Part shown: one piece after another, positions 33,046-43,607 of the stretch | Layout of the letters: the number at the start of each line of letters is the position of its first letter | Numbering within the stretch: the first letter of the stretch is position 1 | Source: Bartonella tamiae Th239 | Lineage (GTDB): Bacteria; Pseudomonadota; Alphaproteobacteria; Rhizobiales; Rhizobiaceae | Reading direction: 5' to 3' | Assembly: GCF_000278275.1 (NCBI RefSeq) | Contig: NZ_JH725147.1 | Location: 164,313-228,312 of the forward strand | Length of the DNA: 64,000 bases | Notes under the pieces: generated by a model | Seen by the model: the letters and a program-made list of their open reading frames with translations, nothing else | Databases searched by the model: none | Told to the model about the DNA's origin: nothing | Program-made: the position numbers and the translations under genes

Positions 33046-33079
33046 AAAAAAAGCCTGATCATTTTTTAAATGATCAAGC
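33046..33079 (-). terminator. Intrinsic terminator after lolA
   Basis: On the minus strand a stem TGATCATTT / AAATGATCA, extended outward past one mismatch, is followed by seven Ts (plus-strand A-run 33046-33052). It lies about 55 bases after the lolA stop and points in lolA's direction. Confidence 0.8.
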
Positions 33080-33134
33080 CGCGACATTTTCATCATCAAA
33101 TTTTAGATAGAGATTACCAAATTTTAAATAGGCA

Positions 33135-33782
33135 TTAACGGTGATTGCGTTTCATAGCTATGCGTTGATAAGGAATATCAAACATGCCATTGGCAAAACG
33201 AACACCTGTGCGTACATTGGTGATCTGTATCGTTGTTTCTAAATTTTGCTGATCAACAATTGTCCATTGACGCAATTCGTAGGTTTTAGAATCAAAAATC
33301 ATCCGAATCTGCCCCTTACCCAATGTTTTGTCAGCCAAAATCATAGTGGTTGCACCGGGGTCTTGATTAACCGCCAATAATTTTCCACCTGATAAATCAA
33401 TACGATTATCCAACAGCATTTTCATGGGTGTTTGTGACAATTGATAAAGATCCCACGTATCAAGTTTGCGATTGTTGATAGCAACAGATTGACCGTCAGT
33501 AATCACACGCACAGGCGAATTTTTATATTGGAAGCGAATTTTGCCAGGACGTTCAAGATAAAATGTGCCTTCTGTCATTTCCCCTTTGGGGCTAAATTGA
33601 ATAAAATCGCCTGTCATTGTTTTGATGGCAGAAAAATGATTGGCAATTGTTTGTGCTTGTGCGCTGGCCGTTTGGGCGTAAGAGCCTTGCGTGGTCGAAA
33701 GCGCCACACCACCGCTTAGCATGGCAACTATGGCAGCCATATATAAGGTTTTTAACCTTGATAATCGATTCATTTTCATCAT
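33135..33782 (-). CDS. lolA: LolA-like outer-membrane lipoprotein carrier
   Basis: Periplasmic carrier that takes lipoproteins from the LolCDE complex toward the outer membrane. The 215-residue product has a signal peptide (MAAIVAMLSGGVALS, cleavage near SYAQTASA) and the LolA fold signatures MTGDFIQFSPKGEMTEGTFYL and RPGKIRFQYKN. AGGAGA precedes the ATG. Alphaproteobacterial LolA-like proteins are diverged, so carrier function is inferred. It lies 100 bases downstream of ftsK on the same strand, as in other rhizobia. Confidence 0.87.
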   Translation of the reverse strand: MMKMNRLSRLKTLYMAAIVAMLSGGVALSTTQGSYAQTASAQAQTIANHFSAIKTMTGDFIQFSPKGEMTEGTFYLERPGKIRFQYKNSPVRVITDGQSVAINNRKLDTWDLYQLSQTPMKMLLDNRIDLSGGKLLAVNQDPGATTMILADKTLGKGQIRMIFDSKTYELRQWTIVDQQNLETTIQITNVRTGVRFANGMFDIPYQRIAMKRNHR

Positions 33783-33880
33783 ACTTCTCCTGCCCTTTAT
33801 ATTTTATAAAGCTATGGCATTACTATGGCATATTTGGCATAAAATTGGTGCATTATGAAGAAAAAACAAGACACTTTGTT

Positions 33881-36358
33881 TTAAAACGGTGCCTCTTGTT
33901 CAGGAACAAGAATCTCACGCTTACCTGCATGATTGGCTTCACTAATTAAACCTTCTTCTTCCATACGTTCGATGATTGTCGCAGCACGATTATAGCCAAT
34001 ACCCAAACGCCGCTGAATATAAGATGTCGAAACTTTACGATCACGCAAAACAACCGCAACAGCCTGATCATATGGGTCTTCGGACATAGGCTTAGCACCA
34101 TTTTGATCAGAGTCACTTTCCATCGTGTCTTCACCATCATCTTCTGTAATGGCATCAAGATAATGGGGCACACCTTGTGCTTTAAGGTGATGAACAATTT
34201 TTTCCACCTCATCATCCCCCACAAATGGACCATGAACACGCTGAATACGTCCACCGCCCATCATAAAAAGCATATCGCCTTGACCAAGCAATTGTTCTGC
34301 TCCTTGTTCGCCCAAAATCGTACGACTATCAATTTTTGATGTTACAGAAAAAGAAATGCGCGTTGGAAAATTGGCTTTAATGGTGCCTGTAATTACATCA
34401 ACGGACGGACGCTGTGTTGCCATAATGACATGAATGCCTGCAGCACGCGCCATTTGTGCAAGTCTTTGCACCGCCCCTTCAATATCTTTACCAGCAACCA
34501 TCATCAAATCAGCCATTTCATCAATAATCACCACAATAAACGGCATAGATGTAAGATGAAGCACCTCTGTTTCATAAATCGGCTTACCTGTTTCACGGTC
34601 AAATCCCGTTTGCACAGTCCGTGAAAGGCTTTCGCCTTTTTCTTCAGCCTCTTTAATGCGCGCATTAAAGCCTTCAATATTACGAACACCGACTTTGGCC
34701 ATTTGGCGATAGCGTTCTTCCATTTCACGCACCGCCCATTTTAACGCCACCACAGCTTTTTTAGGATCGGTCACCACAGGCGTGAGCAAATGGGGAATCC
34801 CATCATAAACCGAAAGCTCCAACATTTTTGGATCCACCATGATTAAACGACATTGCTCAGGACTCATGCGATAAAGCAGCGATAAAATCATTGTATTTAT
34901 AGCAACCGATTTTCCCGATCCTGTGGTTCCTGCCACCAACAAATGTGGCATTTTGGTTAAATCAGCAATAACAGCATCGCCATCAATCGTCTTACCAAGC
35001 GCCAGACCAAGTTTTGCTTTATTTTCATAAAATTCCTGTGTCTGCATAATTTCACGCAGATAAACAGTTTCACGCATTGGATTGGGCAGTTCAATACCAA
35101 TAACATTACGTCCCGATACAACCGCCACGCGCGCAGATATCGCACTCATGGAACGCGCAATATCATCTGCCAAGCCAATAATACGCGATGATTTAATGCC
35201 CGGTGCAGGCTCAAATTCGTATAGCGTCACAACAGGTCCTGGGCGCACATGAATAATCTGTCCTTTAATCCCAAAATCATCAAGAACATTTTCCAATTGC
35301 GCCGCAGTGTCTTTTAATTTTTCTGGTGACAAAGCAGGACTTTTTTGGACCATTTGCGGCTCTGCCAAATAGTCAAGAAGAGGCAATTCAAATCCAGAAT
35401 GTGATCCGAAATTTGACCCATTTGGGGTCAAAGAATAGCTTGACTCAAATGATTGTTGATCGCGGCGATTATTGTGTATGTTTTCATAATTATTGTCATA
35501 ACTTTTGGCGTCATTTTGCACCGCTTGCAGCGATTCAAAACCAGGTTCAAGCTTTTCTCTTTGCTGATGATAAGATGTCTTTTTATGCCCCGCATTATAA
35601 CGTTGAGAAAAAAACACATTTCTAAAAAGCGTTTTTATCCAATAAAGAAGATGAATACTCCCCCCAAAAAGCGTAACAAAAAAACCACCACGATTGTCTT
35701 GTGACACCTGATTGTCATCAAAATCTTCTTGTTGGTTGCGACGACTTTTTACTTTTGTAAGTTTTTTGGGTTTTGCTCGACCAATGACACCCCCTGCAAC
35801 CGCCATTGTAAAAAACGCCAAAGGTGCAAAAATAAGAGCGCTGCAAAAAGTCACAACAAAACCATTGATTGAAGGAATGAAAGCGCTCAGCAAAGCCAAG
35901 ATTTTATCACCAAAAACACCACCCAATCCAATCGGCATCGGCCAATGGGCAAATGGCGGAATTAAAGCCATAAGAGCGGCAAAGCACAACAAAGAAAAAA
36001 ACCAAAAAAACATACGACGAAAAGGTCGATCAATATGTTTTTGAGCAATTAAAAGTACTGCCCAAAAAAATGGAGGCAAAAGAGCAGCAACACTTGCCAA
36101 ACCAAAAAACTGCATCGCAATGTCAGAAAAAACCGCGCCCGGATAGCCCAAAATATTACTAACAGGACGATCATGAGCATAACTTAAAGATGGATCCGCA
36201 ACATTCCACGTCGCTAACGCCGCGCCAGCAAGACCAATCAACAAAAAAAGTCCAATACCGATAAATGCACCAATCTGTCTTGAAAACACTACAAAAAGAC
36301 GCGGGCTTTGATACGCTGTGTCTGTGGTGTAATCGTATGAAGATGAACCCTGACGCAT
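33881..36358 (-). CDS. ftsK: DNA translocase FtsK
   Basis: FtsK pumps chromosome termini through the septum and activates XerCD at dif. The 825-residue protein has four to five N-terminal membrane segments (residues 25-190), a charged linker (about 195-320, rich in Asn and Gln), the RecA-like motor with Walker A VAGTTGSGKSVA near residue 468 and Walker B IIDEMADLMMV, and a C-terminal winged-helix gamma domain (RKVSTSYIQRRLGIGYNRAA) that reads KOPS sites. It is complete and shorter in the linker than E. coli FtsK. Confidence 0.96.
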   Translation of the reverse strand: MRQGSSSYDYTTDTAYQSPRLFVVFSRQIGAFIGIGLFLLIGLAGAALATWNVADPSLSYAHDRPVSNILGYPGAVFSDIAMQFFGLASVAALLPPFFWAVLLIAQKHIDRPFRRMFFWFFSLLCFAALMALIPPFAHWPMPIGLGGVFGDKILALLSAFIPSINGFVVTFCSALIFAPLAFFTMAVAGGVIGRAKPKKLTKVKSRRNQQEDFDDNQVSQDNRGGFFVTLFGGSIHLLYWIKTLFRNVFFSQRYNAGHKKTSYHQQREKLEPGFESLQAVQNDAKSYDNNYENIHNNRRDQQSFESSYSLTPNGSNFGSHSGFELPLLDYLAEPQMVQKSPALSPEKLKDTAAQLENVLDDFGIKGQIIHVRPGPVVTLYEFEPAPGIKSSRIIGLADDIARSMSAISARVAVVSGRNVIGIELPNPMRETVYLREIMQTQEFYENKAKLGLALGKTIDGDAVIADLTKMPHLLVAGTTGSGKSVAINTMILSLLYRMSPEQCRLIMVDPKMLELSVYDGIPHLLTPVVTDPKKAVVALKWAVREMEERYRQMAKVGVRNIEGFNARIKEAEEKGESLSRTVQTGFDRETGKPIYETEVLHLTSMPFIVVIIDEMADLMMVAGKDIEGAVQRLAQMARAAGIHVIMATQRPSVDVITGTIKANFPTRISFSVTSKIDSRTILGEQGAEQLLGQGDMLFMMGGGRIQRVHGPFVGDDEVEKIVHHLKAQGVPHYLDAITEDDGEDTMESDSDQNGAKPMSEDPYDQAVAVVLRDRKVSTSYIQRRLGIGYNRAATIIERMEEEGLISEANHAGKREILVPEQEAPF

Positions 36359-36549
36359 AAACTAACCCAAATCATGTAAAAGAATCGACTAAAAAAAATT
36401 CTAAACGAAGAGAGTTAATAGCCTATTAACCAAATTCACGATGATGACATCTTATCAAGAAGAATCAAAAATATACTTATCAACGATTATACCCGATAGC
36501 GTATTAAGCTTTCTTGGCTGGCTGTACACATTAAATTCCCATCTCCACT

Positions 36550-37387
36550 CTATATAGAGCGATGGCTTAATCCACGATCCTTTAATAAGTTGGAAGTTTT
36601 CATATCGTAAAAAAGCCAATCATCAAGATCAATCTTTCGATGAAACCACAAAGAATGATAAAGGCTCGCCGGTTGAATAAATGGTGAAATAAGTCAAAGA
36701 TGATAGGGATAAAGCGTTTTATCAAGCAAAGGCAGATCCGAAAAATAGGCGATGATTGCCGCGCTGTACTGTGGTGTAAAAATCGTTTTTAAATCGTCTA
36801 ATCTCCGATTAGGATCGATCTTAAACCAGCACTGTTGAACATTGACACTTATTTTACGATCACGATAATTTATTGGATCTATCGACCGTATGTGAAAAGA
36901 AGAAACAATCTGTGAAGATGTGTGGCCGTTTTTCCTATCATCCGTTTAGTTTGTCACATGTCGTATCACTTCTTTGCCATGCAAATTTTCACGATCAGTT
37001 AAACTTTCAGGATCAGGTAAATTTTTTGACATTTCAGTCTGAAAATCACGTCCATTTTCATCAATTTGAAATGATGCTGTTAAAGTCAAATGGCTTTATT
37101 ATTTTGTTTGACTACCACTTGGTGTAGAAAAAAATTTTGCCACCACTCAAACAAAAAACTCATATTAAAGAGGAAATTTAAGATTGCCCAGTCTTAAAAA
37201 ATAGGCATGAAGCGAATGCATCAAGCTCTCTTTTGAAAGAGTTTTTGCGCGGCTACTAATGCTTGCGCAATGCTATGGTCGCCAAAACACGCTGCCAATG
37301 CGAATTTCCACTTTGACCACAAAACATATTCTGGTCAATTGTTACCAAATCCAGTATATTGCGTAAATGTTGAAATGGATGTGTCAT
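36550..37387 (-). pseudogene. tesB: Broken acyl-CoA thioesterase II
   Basis: Reading the minus strand in shifting frames recovers a whole TesB-like protein. From an ATG at 37387: ILDLVTIDQNMF...WQRV, then after a frameshift FGDHSIAQALVAAQKLF, after another HAYFLRLGNLKFPL, then TASFQIDENGRDFQTEM, then NYRDRKISVNVQQCWFK and YFSDLPLLDKTLYPYHL, an in-frame TGA, and ASLYHSLWFHRKIDLDDWLF ending at TAG 36550-36552. Several frameshifts and stops make it non-functional. TesB hydrolyses acyl-CoA. In Brucella-type genomes tesB lies between ftsK and ubiH, which is exactly this position. Confidence 0.9.
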
Positions 37388-37579
37388 GGGAGAGATTCTT
37401 TATGAAAATTACCCTAAAAAAAAATAAAGAAGCATTGTTCTTTTCAAGACACAACACTCTTATCAAAAAACGTTCTCTTTGCCACTATTTCAAAAGAACA
37501 CTAAAAAATCAATGTCATGTCCGTATGTAAAATTTTATCATAAATCCAATTTTATGGTTTCACAAATAAAGGAAAATCG

Positions 37580-38821
37580 ATGTCAAAGAGCAAACAAACA
37601 GCCCCACTTATCTATGATGTGGTTATTACAGGTGGTGCTCATGTTGGCCTTACATTAGCTGTTGCAATAAAACAGGCAGCGCCTTTTTTAAATATTGCAG
37701 TCATTGATGCTAATCCTCATAATAGCTGGAAGAATGATCTTCGCGCCTCTGCCATTGCCGCTGCTGCTATTCGAATGCTGAATACATTAAACTGTTGGCA
37801 AGAGGTTGAACCTTTATCACAACCCATCACTGAAATGATTATTACAGATTCAGAAAAAAGTGATCCAGTTCGCCCTGTTTTTTTAACCTTTGATGGCGAT
37901 CTCAGCGCAGGTGAGCCTTTCGCTTATATGGTGGAAAATAAATATTTAAACCAAGCTCTTCACAAACGGGCAGAAGAGTTAAATCTTTCCATTATGGCAG
38001 CGTTACGGGTTGAAAATTTTCAAAATGAACATGAAAAAGTCATCATTCATTTAAGCAATGGACAAAACATAATAACACGTCTTCTTGTTGCTGCTGATGG
38101 TGTGCGCTCTCAATTGCGCGACATTGCAGGAATTAAAACCGTGCATTGGCCTTATCATCAAAAAGGCATTGTCTGTACGGTTGAGCATGAAAGAGACCAT
38201 CATGGGCGCGCAGAAGAGCATTTTCTTGCCGCAGGACCCTTTGCCATTTTGCCTTTAAAAGGCAAGCGCTCTTCACTGGTTTGGAATGAGCGCAATGAAG
38301 AGGCAGACCGCCTGATTAGCGCTGATAAAATGGTGTTTGAAGCAGAACTTGAAACGCGTTTTGGTCATCATTTAGGCGCTTTAAAACTTGTGAGTGAACG
38401 GCGTGCTTTTCCTTTTGGCCTCACCCTTGCGCGTGAATTTGTTAAGCCGCGTTTTGCCCTTGCAGGCGATGCCGCGCATGGTATTCATCCCATTTCAGGC
38501 CAAGGGCTCAATCTGGGCTTTCGTGATGCCGCGGCTCTTTCAGAAATTATTGTCGATACCGCAAGGCTTGGGCTAGATATTGGGTCTCTTGCATCATTGG
38601 AGCGTTATCAAACATGGCGGCGTTTTGAAACCGTGCGCATGGGAATGACAACAGACATATTAAACCGCATGTTTTCCAATGATATTGCGCCCTTGCGCGC
38701 GTTTCGTGATATTGGACTTGGTTTGGTTGATCGTATGCCCAAATTAAAAAATTATTTTATTTCTGAAGCGGCAGGTTTAACCAATGGCTCACCCAAACTA
38801 TTAATGGGTGAAAATCTTTAA
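37580..38821 (+). CDS. ubiH: UbiH/UbiF-family FAD-dependent monooxygenase
   Basis: Flavin hydroxylase of ubiquinone biosynthesis. The 413-residue protein has the FAD motifs of the family: an N-terminal beta-alpha-beta (DVVITGGAHVGLTLAVA), the central DG motif (LLVAADGVRSQLRDIAG) and the C-terminal GDAAHGIHPISGQGLNLGF. The rhizobial feature LRASAIAAAAIRML is also present. The dinucleotide loop reads GGAHVG where the family consensus GxGxxG has Gly in the third place. The ATG follows AAAGGAAAATCG. Which ring position it hydroxylates cannot be told from sequence. Confidence 0.88.
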   Translation: MSKSKQTAPLIYDVVITGGAHVGLTLAVAIKQAAPFLNIAVIDANPHNSWKNDLRASAIAAAAIRMLNTLNCWQEVEPLSQPITEMIITDSEKSDPVRPVFLTFDGDLSAGEPFAYMVENKYLNQALHKRAEELNLSIMAALRVENFQNEHEKVIIHLSNGQNIITRLLVAADGVRSQLRDIAGIKTVHWPYHQKGIVCTVEHERDHHGRAEEHFLAAGPFAILPLKGKRSSLVWNERNEEADRLISADKMVFEAELETRFGHHLGALKLVSERRAFPFGLTLAREFVKPRFALAGDAAHGIHPISGQGLNLGFRDAAALSEIIVDTARLGLDIGSLASLERYQTWRRFETVRMGMTTDILNRMFSNDIAPLRAFRDIGLGLVDRMPKLKNYFISEAAGLTNGSPKLLMGENL

Positions 38822-39084
38822 TCTTGAGAGACACAATATAGGGTACCAAGTTTAAAGTCGCTTTTGAATTGTCTCGAATTTTTGTTTTAAAACGCTTTGA
38901 CTCTATCAGTGCCATCGCGCCAATTTTTAAATAATGAACATTTTTAATAAAAAGCAAAAACAGCGCACAAAATCCGATGTTTATAGCTTATTTAAAAACA
39001 TTACATTGCACATGCAACATGCTTATTCAATGTCTTTATGGGCGCTTCTTAAGTGCGCTTTTTCTATTGGTAAGAACCCCACGT

Positions 39085-39864
39085 TTAAACGCGGCGTTCA
39101 ACCATTAATTTTTTAATATCCGCGATTGCTTTTGCAGGGTTTAAACCTTTTGGACACGTTTGCGCACAATTCATAATGGTGTGGCAACGATAAAGACGAA
39201 ACGGATCTTCAAGATTATCTAAGCGTTCCCCTTTGGCTTCATCGCGAGAATCTGCAATCCAGCGATAGGCTTGTAAAAGAACAGCTGGCCCCAAATAACG
39301 ATCCCCATTCCACCAATAACTTGGGCAAGATGTCTGACAGCATGCGCATAAAATACATTCATACAAACCATCAAGTTTCAAACGATCGTCATGGCTTTGC
39401 AGCCATTCTTTTTGTGGCTCAGGCGAAACTGTTTGCAACCACGGCTCAATAGAGCGATGTTGCGCATAAAACCGATTAAGATCTGGAACAAGATCTTTTA
39501 CAACAGGCATAGAAGGCAATGGATAAATTTTAATGGGATGTTTCACCTCATCCATACCTTTAATACAGGCAAGCGTATTTGAGCCATCAATATTCATGGC
39601 ACATGAGCCACAAATTCCTTCTCGACATGACCGACGAAAGGTTAAGGTGGGATCAATATGGTTTTTAATATAAAGCATGCCATCAAGAATCATCGGTCCA
39701 CAGGCATTACGATCAACATAATATGTATCAAGGCGTGGATTTTGATCATCATCGGGTGACCAACGATAAATATGAAATTCCGTCAGTTTGGACGTATCGG
39801 CAGGCTTTGGCCAAACCTTACCTTTTTTAACTGTTGAATTTTTAGGAAGCGTCATTTGTACCAT
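39085..39864 (-). CDS. sdhB: Succinate dehydrogenase iron-sulfur subunit
   Basis: SdhB carries electrons from the flavin to quinone. All three cluster motifs are visible: [16 protein letters not shown] for [2Fe-2S], [17 protein letters not shown] and [17 protein letters not shown] for [4Fe-4S] and [3Fe-4S]. Length is 259 residues. It is the last gene of sdhCDAB, 14 bases after sdhA. Confidence 0.97.
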   Translation of the reverse strand: MVQMTLPKNSTVKKGKVWPKPADTSKLTEFHIYRWSPDDDQNPRLDTYYVDRNACGPMILDGMLYIKNHIDPTLTFRRSCREGICGSCAMNIDGSNTLACIKGMDEVKHPIKIYPLPSMPVVKDLVPDLNRFYAQHRSIEPWLQTVSPEPQKEWLQSHDDRLKLDGLYECILCACCQTSCPSYWWNGDRYLGPAVLLQAYRWIADSRDEAKGERLDNLEDPFRLYRCHTIMNCAQTCPKGLNPAKAIADIKKLMVERRV

Positions 39865-39878
39865 GATTTTATCACCCC

Positions 39879-41723
39879 TTAGTAAACACGCTTCTTAGGC
39901 GCTATTTTCTTCAGTGCAATGCCCCCATCTTTTTCACTGGTGAGCGGTTGAACATGCACATCACGATAAGAAAGCGTGACCTTGCCCTCTGGTGAAAGCC
40001 GCGACAATGTGTGTTTTCGCCATTTCTTATCATCGCGTTCAGGATAATCTTCACGCGCATGCGCACCACGACTTTCTTGGCGGGCTTCGGCCGAATAAAC
40101 CGTGGTGATCGCATTGGCCATTAAATTTTCCAATTCCAAAGTTTCCATTAAATCAGAGTTCCATATGAGTGACCGATCCGTCACTTTAATTTCAGGCAAC
40201 TCATTCCAAATTTCAGAAATACGTTTGCAGCCTTGTTGCAAAGAGTCTTCCGTACGGAAAACAGCGGCATCTTCTTGCATGGCACGCTGCATTTTTTCAC
40301 GCAAGTCTGCCGTGGCTATGGAACCATTCGCATAACGGATACGATCAAATCGTTCCATGATCTTTTCAACGGCAGCTTCATTGATTGGTGGAATTTCTGA
40401 TTTTCTGTCAATCACTTCACCCGCACGAAGAGCGGCTGCACGACCAAAAACAACAAGATCAATCAAAGAATTTGAACCCAAACGGTTCGCACCATGGACC
40501 GATGCACAGCCTGCTTCCCCAACGGCCATAAGACCTGGTTGAACACGATCAGGTTGTTTTTCTGTTGGATTTAACACTTCACCATAATAATTGGTGGGAA
40601 TACCACCCATATTGTAATGCACTGTTGGTAAGACAGGAATAGGGTCTTTTGTCACATCAACACCGGCAAAAATACGGGCAGATTCTGAAATACCTGGCAA
40701 ACGTTCATGCAAAATTGCTGGATCAATATGGCTTAAGACCAAATAGATATGATCTTTTTTCGGACCAACACCACGGCCTTCGCGAATCTCAATTGTCATG
40801 CAGCGTGAGACCACATCACGTGATGCCAAATCTTTAAATGAAGGGGCATAACGTTCCATAAAACGCTCCCCTTCGGAATTAATTAAATAGCCGCCTTCAC
40901 CCCGCGCACCTTCCGTGATCAAACAGCCAGAGCCATAAATGCCCGTTGGGTGAAACTGCACAAATTCCATATCTTGAAGCGGTAAACCAGCCCTTGCGAC
41001 CATGCCGCCACCATCACCTGTACAAGTATGAGCGGACGTGGCAGAAAAATATGAACGGCCATATCCCCCCGTTGCAAGCACAACCATTTTTGCAGAAAAA
41101 CGATGAATGGTGCCATCGTCCAAATTCCATGCAACAACGCCTGTGCAAACACCATCTGTCATAATAAGATCAAGCGCAAAATATTCGATAAAAAATTGCG
41201 CATTATGCTTTAAACTTTGCCCATAAAGTGTATGTAAAATTGCATGACCAGTACGATCAGCAGCAGCGCATGTACGCTGCACAGGCGGACCTTCACCAAA
41301 TTCTGTTGTATGACCACCAAAGGGACGTTGATAAATTTTTCCCTCTTCTGTTCTTGAAAAAGGCACCCCATAATGCTCAAGTTCGTAAACAGCCGCTGGC
41401 GCATTGCGCACCAAATATTCTTGCGCATCCATATCCCCCAACCAATCAGAACCTTTGATTGTGTCATACATATGCCATTGCCAATTATCAGGCCCCATAT
41501 TCGACAATGAAGCGGCAATGCCGCCTTGGGCAGCAACTGTGTGGGAACGGGTAGGAAAGACTTTTGTAATACAAGCTGTTTTTAAACCTTGCTCAGCCAT
41601 ACCAAGTGTTGCCCGCAAACCAGAACCGCCTGCGCCAATAACAACAACATCAAATTTATGATCGACATAACGATAAGCACTTTCCATTTGACGATTCTGG
41701 CTCTTTGAATTTTCAGTGGCCAT
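39879..41723 (-). CDS. sdhA: Succinate dehydrogenase flavoprotein subunit
   Basis: SdhA oxidises succinate to fumarate in the TCA cycle and complex II. FAD-binding [13 protein letters not shown] is near the N-terminus, the covalent FAD histidine lies in [11 protein letters not shown], and the active-site regions [21 protein letters not shown] and [19 protein letters not shown] are intact. The ATG at 41723 (MATENSKS) is preferred because GGGAGG lies nine bases upstream and overlaps the end of sdhD. This gives 614 residues. Confidence 0.97.
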   Translation of the reverse strand: MATENSKSQNRQMESAYRYVDHKFDVVVIGAGGSGLRATLGMAEQGLKTACITKVFPTRSHTVAAQGGIAASLSNMGPDNWQWHMYDTIKGSDWLGDMDAQEYLVRNAPAAVYELEHYGVPFSRTEEGKIYQRPFGGHTTEFGEGPPVQRTCAAADRTGHAILHTLYGQSLKHNAQFFIEYFALDLIMTDGVCTGVVAWNLDDGTIHRFSAKMVVLATGGYGRSYFSATSAHTCTGDGGGMVARAGLPLQDMEFVQFHPTGIYGSGCLITEGARGEGGYLINSEGERFMERYAPSFKDLASRDVVSRCMTIEIREGRGVGPKKDHIYLVLSHIDPAILHERLPGISESARIFAGVDVTKDPIPVLPTVHYNMGGIPTNYYGEVLNPTEKQPDRVQPGLMAVGEAGCASVHGANRLGSNSLIDLVVFGRAAALRAGEVIDRKSEIPPINEAAVEKIMERFDRIRYANGSIATADLREKMQRAMQEDAAVFRTEDSLQQGCKRISEIWNELPEIKVTDRSLIWNSDLMETLELENLMANAITTVYSAEARQESRGAHAREDYPERDDKKWRKHTLSRLSPEGKVTLSYRDVHVQPLTSEKDGGIALKKIAPKKRVY

Positions 41724-41728
41724 GGCGA

Positions 41729-42115
41729 TCAACCTCCCAATGTAATTTTAAGAAGAGCAAGCAATAATGCGCCGCCCATGACATAACAAAAGAAAATATT
41801 GAGCGTGAGCACAAAAATGCGCAAACCTTCATGATGTATATAATCTTCAATAATCACCTGCATGCCAAGTTTCATATGATAAATACCAGACAAAACCATC
41901 AAACCCATAATGGCAGCAATGACAGGATTGGACAAAGTTGCATAGACTGTTGCATAATCCTTGCCAACGAGTGAAACAACAAGAATAATAAAGAAAATAA
42001 ATAAAGGCACATTGGCAAAAGCTGTCAAACGTTGCATCCAAAAATGATGAGTGCCTTCATGTGCGGAACCCAAACCGCGAACCTTTCCAAGTTCGGTTCT
42101 AAAATCTTTTTTCAT
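41729..42115 (-). CDS. sdhD: Succinate dehydrogenase membrane anchor subunit
   Basis: SdhD is one of two small anchors that hold SdhAB on the membrane and bind quinone and heme. The 128-residue protein (start [10 protein letters not shown], with GGGAGAGG upstream) has three hydrophobic segments after the conserved [15 protein letters not shown]. His84 in the second helix region ([14 protein letters not shown]) and the Asp-Tyr of that motif match the family. It follows sdhC after 16 bases. A longer frame reaching back into sdhC is not supported. Confidence 0.93.
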   Translation of the reverse strand: MKKDFRTELGKVRGLGSAHEGTHHFWMQRLTAFANVPLFIFFIILVVSLVGKDYATVYATLSNPVIAAIMGLMVLSGIYHMKLGMQVIIEDYIHHEGLRIFVLTLNIFFCYVMGGALLLALLKITLGG

Positions 42116-42131
42116 CAAACCTCTCCCACCC

Positions 42132-42533
42132 TTATCGAACAACATACCCAATGACCCAAATTAATAAGGTCACAATGATGGAAATAAAGACTGTAGCCCA
42201 AGCCGTTTTGGTTGCTATATGTTTTTCAAGAAGATGTGTTTTTGTATCCCAAAAAAGATGGCGAATGCCGCCGACAAGGTGATGAACAAGTGCCAATGTG
42301 TAAAGAAAAAGAATACAGCGCCCGATAAAGGAATTAAACAATCCGTTGACTGTAGAAAACGCCTCAGAACCACAAGCTGCCGCAATTAACCAAGCGGCTA
42401 GAAATAACGTTCCAAAATAAAGCGCACCACCTGAAACACGATGCGCAATTGACATGGCCATCGTAATGGGCCAGCGATAAATGCTGACATGGGGTGAAAG
42501 GGGACGGTCTTTCCTCGTTATCATATCTGTCAT
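42132..42533 (-). CDS. sdhC: Succinate dehydrogenase cytochrome b556 subunit
   Basis: This heme-binding anchor has three membrane segments. The signature RPLSPHVSIYRWPITMAMSIAHRVSG-type stretch begins near residue 10 and includes the Ser and Arg of the quinone site; the heme ligand is expected at His in LVHHLVGGIRHLFWD. The start MTDMITRKD is preceded by AGGAAAGCC. Length is 133 residues. It is the first gene of the sdhCDAB operon. Confidence 0.93.
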   Translation of the reverse strand: MTDMITRKDRPLSPHVSIYRWPITMAMSIAHRVSGGALYFGTLFLAAWLIAAACGSEAFSTVNGLFNSFIGRCILFLYTLALVHHLVGGIRHLFWDTKTHLLEKHIATKTAWATVFISIIVTLLIWVIGYVVR

Positions 42534-43607
42534 TGGCTTTCCTGACATTAGTTTGAATGGTGAGCCGCCTGCATTGAGACTTCCCGATTTATTGTTACTA
42601 ATTCCATGTTTTTAGAAACTTTTCATGGATTTCTCTCCAATAAAAAAGATCCTTTTTTAAACATGACCGACCTGGCTTCAATGACAATTTACGATAGTAT
42701 CACATCATAAATTTCATTTTTTCTAACCTTTCAAAAGATTAGAAAATGAAGAAAAAAACATGTCACTTTTAATCATATGTGACGATCATCATTTTTCCTA
42801 CAGTCAAGCCAGCTATTTGAGTTAACGGATTCAAGGTCTCGTACAAAAACAACCAAAAGCAAACAGTCGTCAACTGCATTGCGTGCATTTGTTCTAATGC
42901 GGAAATGCCTCCACGTCAAAGCCGTAAGTTAAAATTTCACCATCAAATCATTGAGATCACGCGACTTTTATCAGTGAGCCTATAAATTCAAGTATTTATA
43001 AAATATGAGTAATTAAATCAAGATTTTATCAAATGCGCAAGTGATTCGCTTTTTGCGCTAAAACTGACAAAATGAAAAAGCAAAACCGATCATAAAGTGA
43101 TTCTCTTTCGCACAGCGAAAACGGTTTCGTACTTCACTTAAATAAAGTTGATATTACACACTAAAAAGGCATTTTCTGAAAAATCTGGATTGAAGCCCAC
43201 CTATAGACATTTCAAATCTATCAGCGTTTGAGGTTCAAGAGCTCAGCAATCTTGACACACAGTTTAAAAATAACATTTTCATAAACTTTAATAGAAACTG
43301 TCAATCTTACAATAAAGTGGTGGGGCAATGGTGCTGAAAAGTCCTCATTTTTTTATTTTTGATTTTAGGATCACCGATAAAAGCCGTTTTTCTTTTGTAT
43401 ATAAACACTTAGACTTTTTTTACATCATCCGCATAATTTTTTAAACATATGCTTATACCTTTTAAAGCATATGCTTTTATTCAGCACACAAAATGAAGCG
43501 CATTCAACTTTCATAAGAGTAAAAATTAATTGATAAACACCGGTCACGTCTCACTCCGTGTTAAAAACAGCGCTTTAAACAAGCCGCAAAATTGCTTGAT
43601 ATAAGTG
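42534..43607. other. Long intergenic region between sdhC and leuC
   Basis: More than 1 kb with no readable gene on either strand. It contains a hairpin TTTTCTAACCTT...AAGATTAGAAAA near 42717-42747, close to the sdhC 5' side, and an inverted pair around CATATGCTT / AAGCATATG near 43447-43472. The sdh promoter should lie in the first 200 bases. Confidence 0.5.

Noticed and set aside
36918-37127. Frame starting MCGRFSYHPF, like the N-terminus of an SRAP/YedK protein
   Set aside because: It lies antisense inside the readable tesB pseudogene; the rest of the frame shows no SRAP motifs, so the match is chance.
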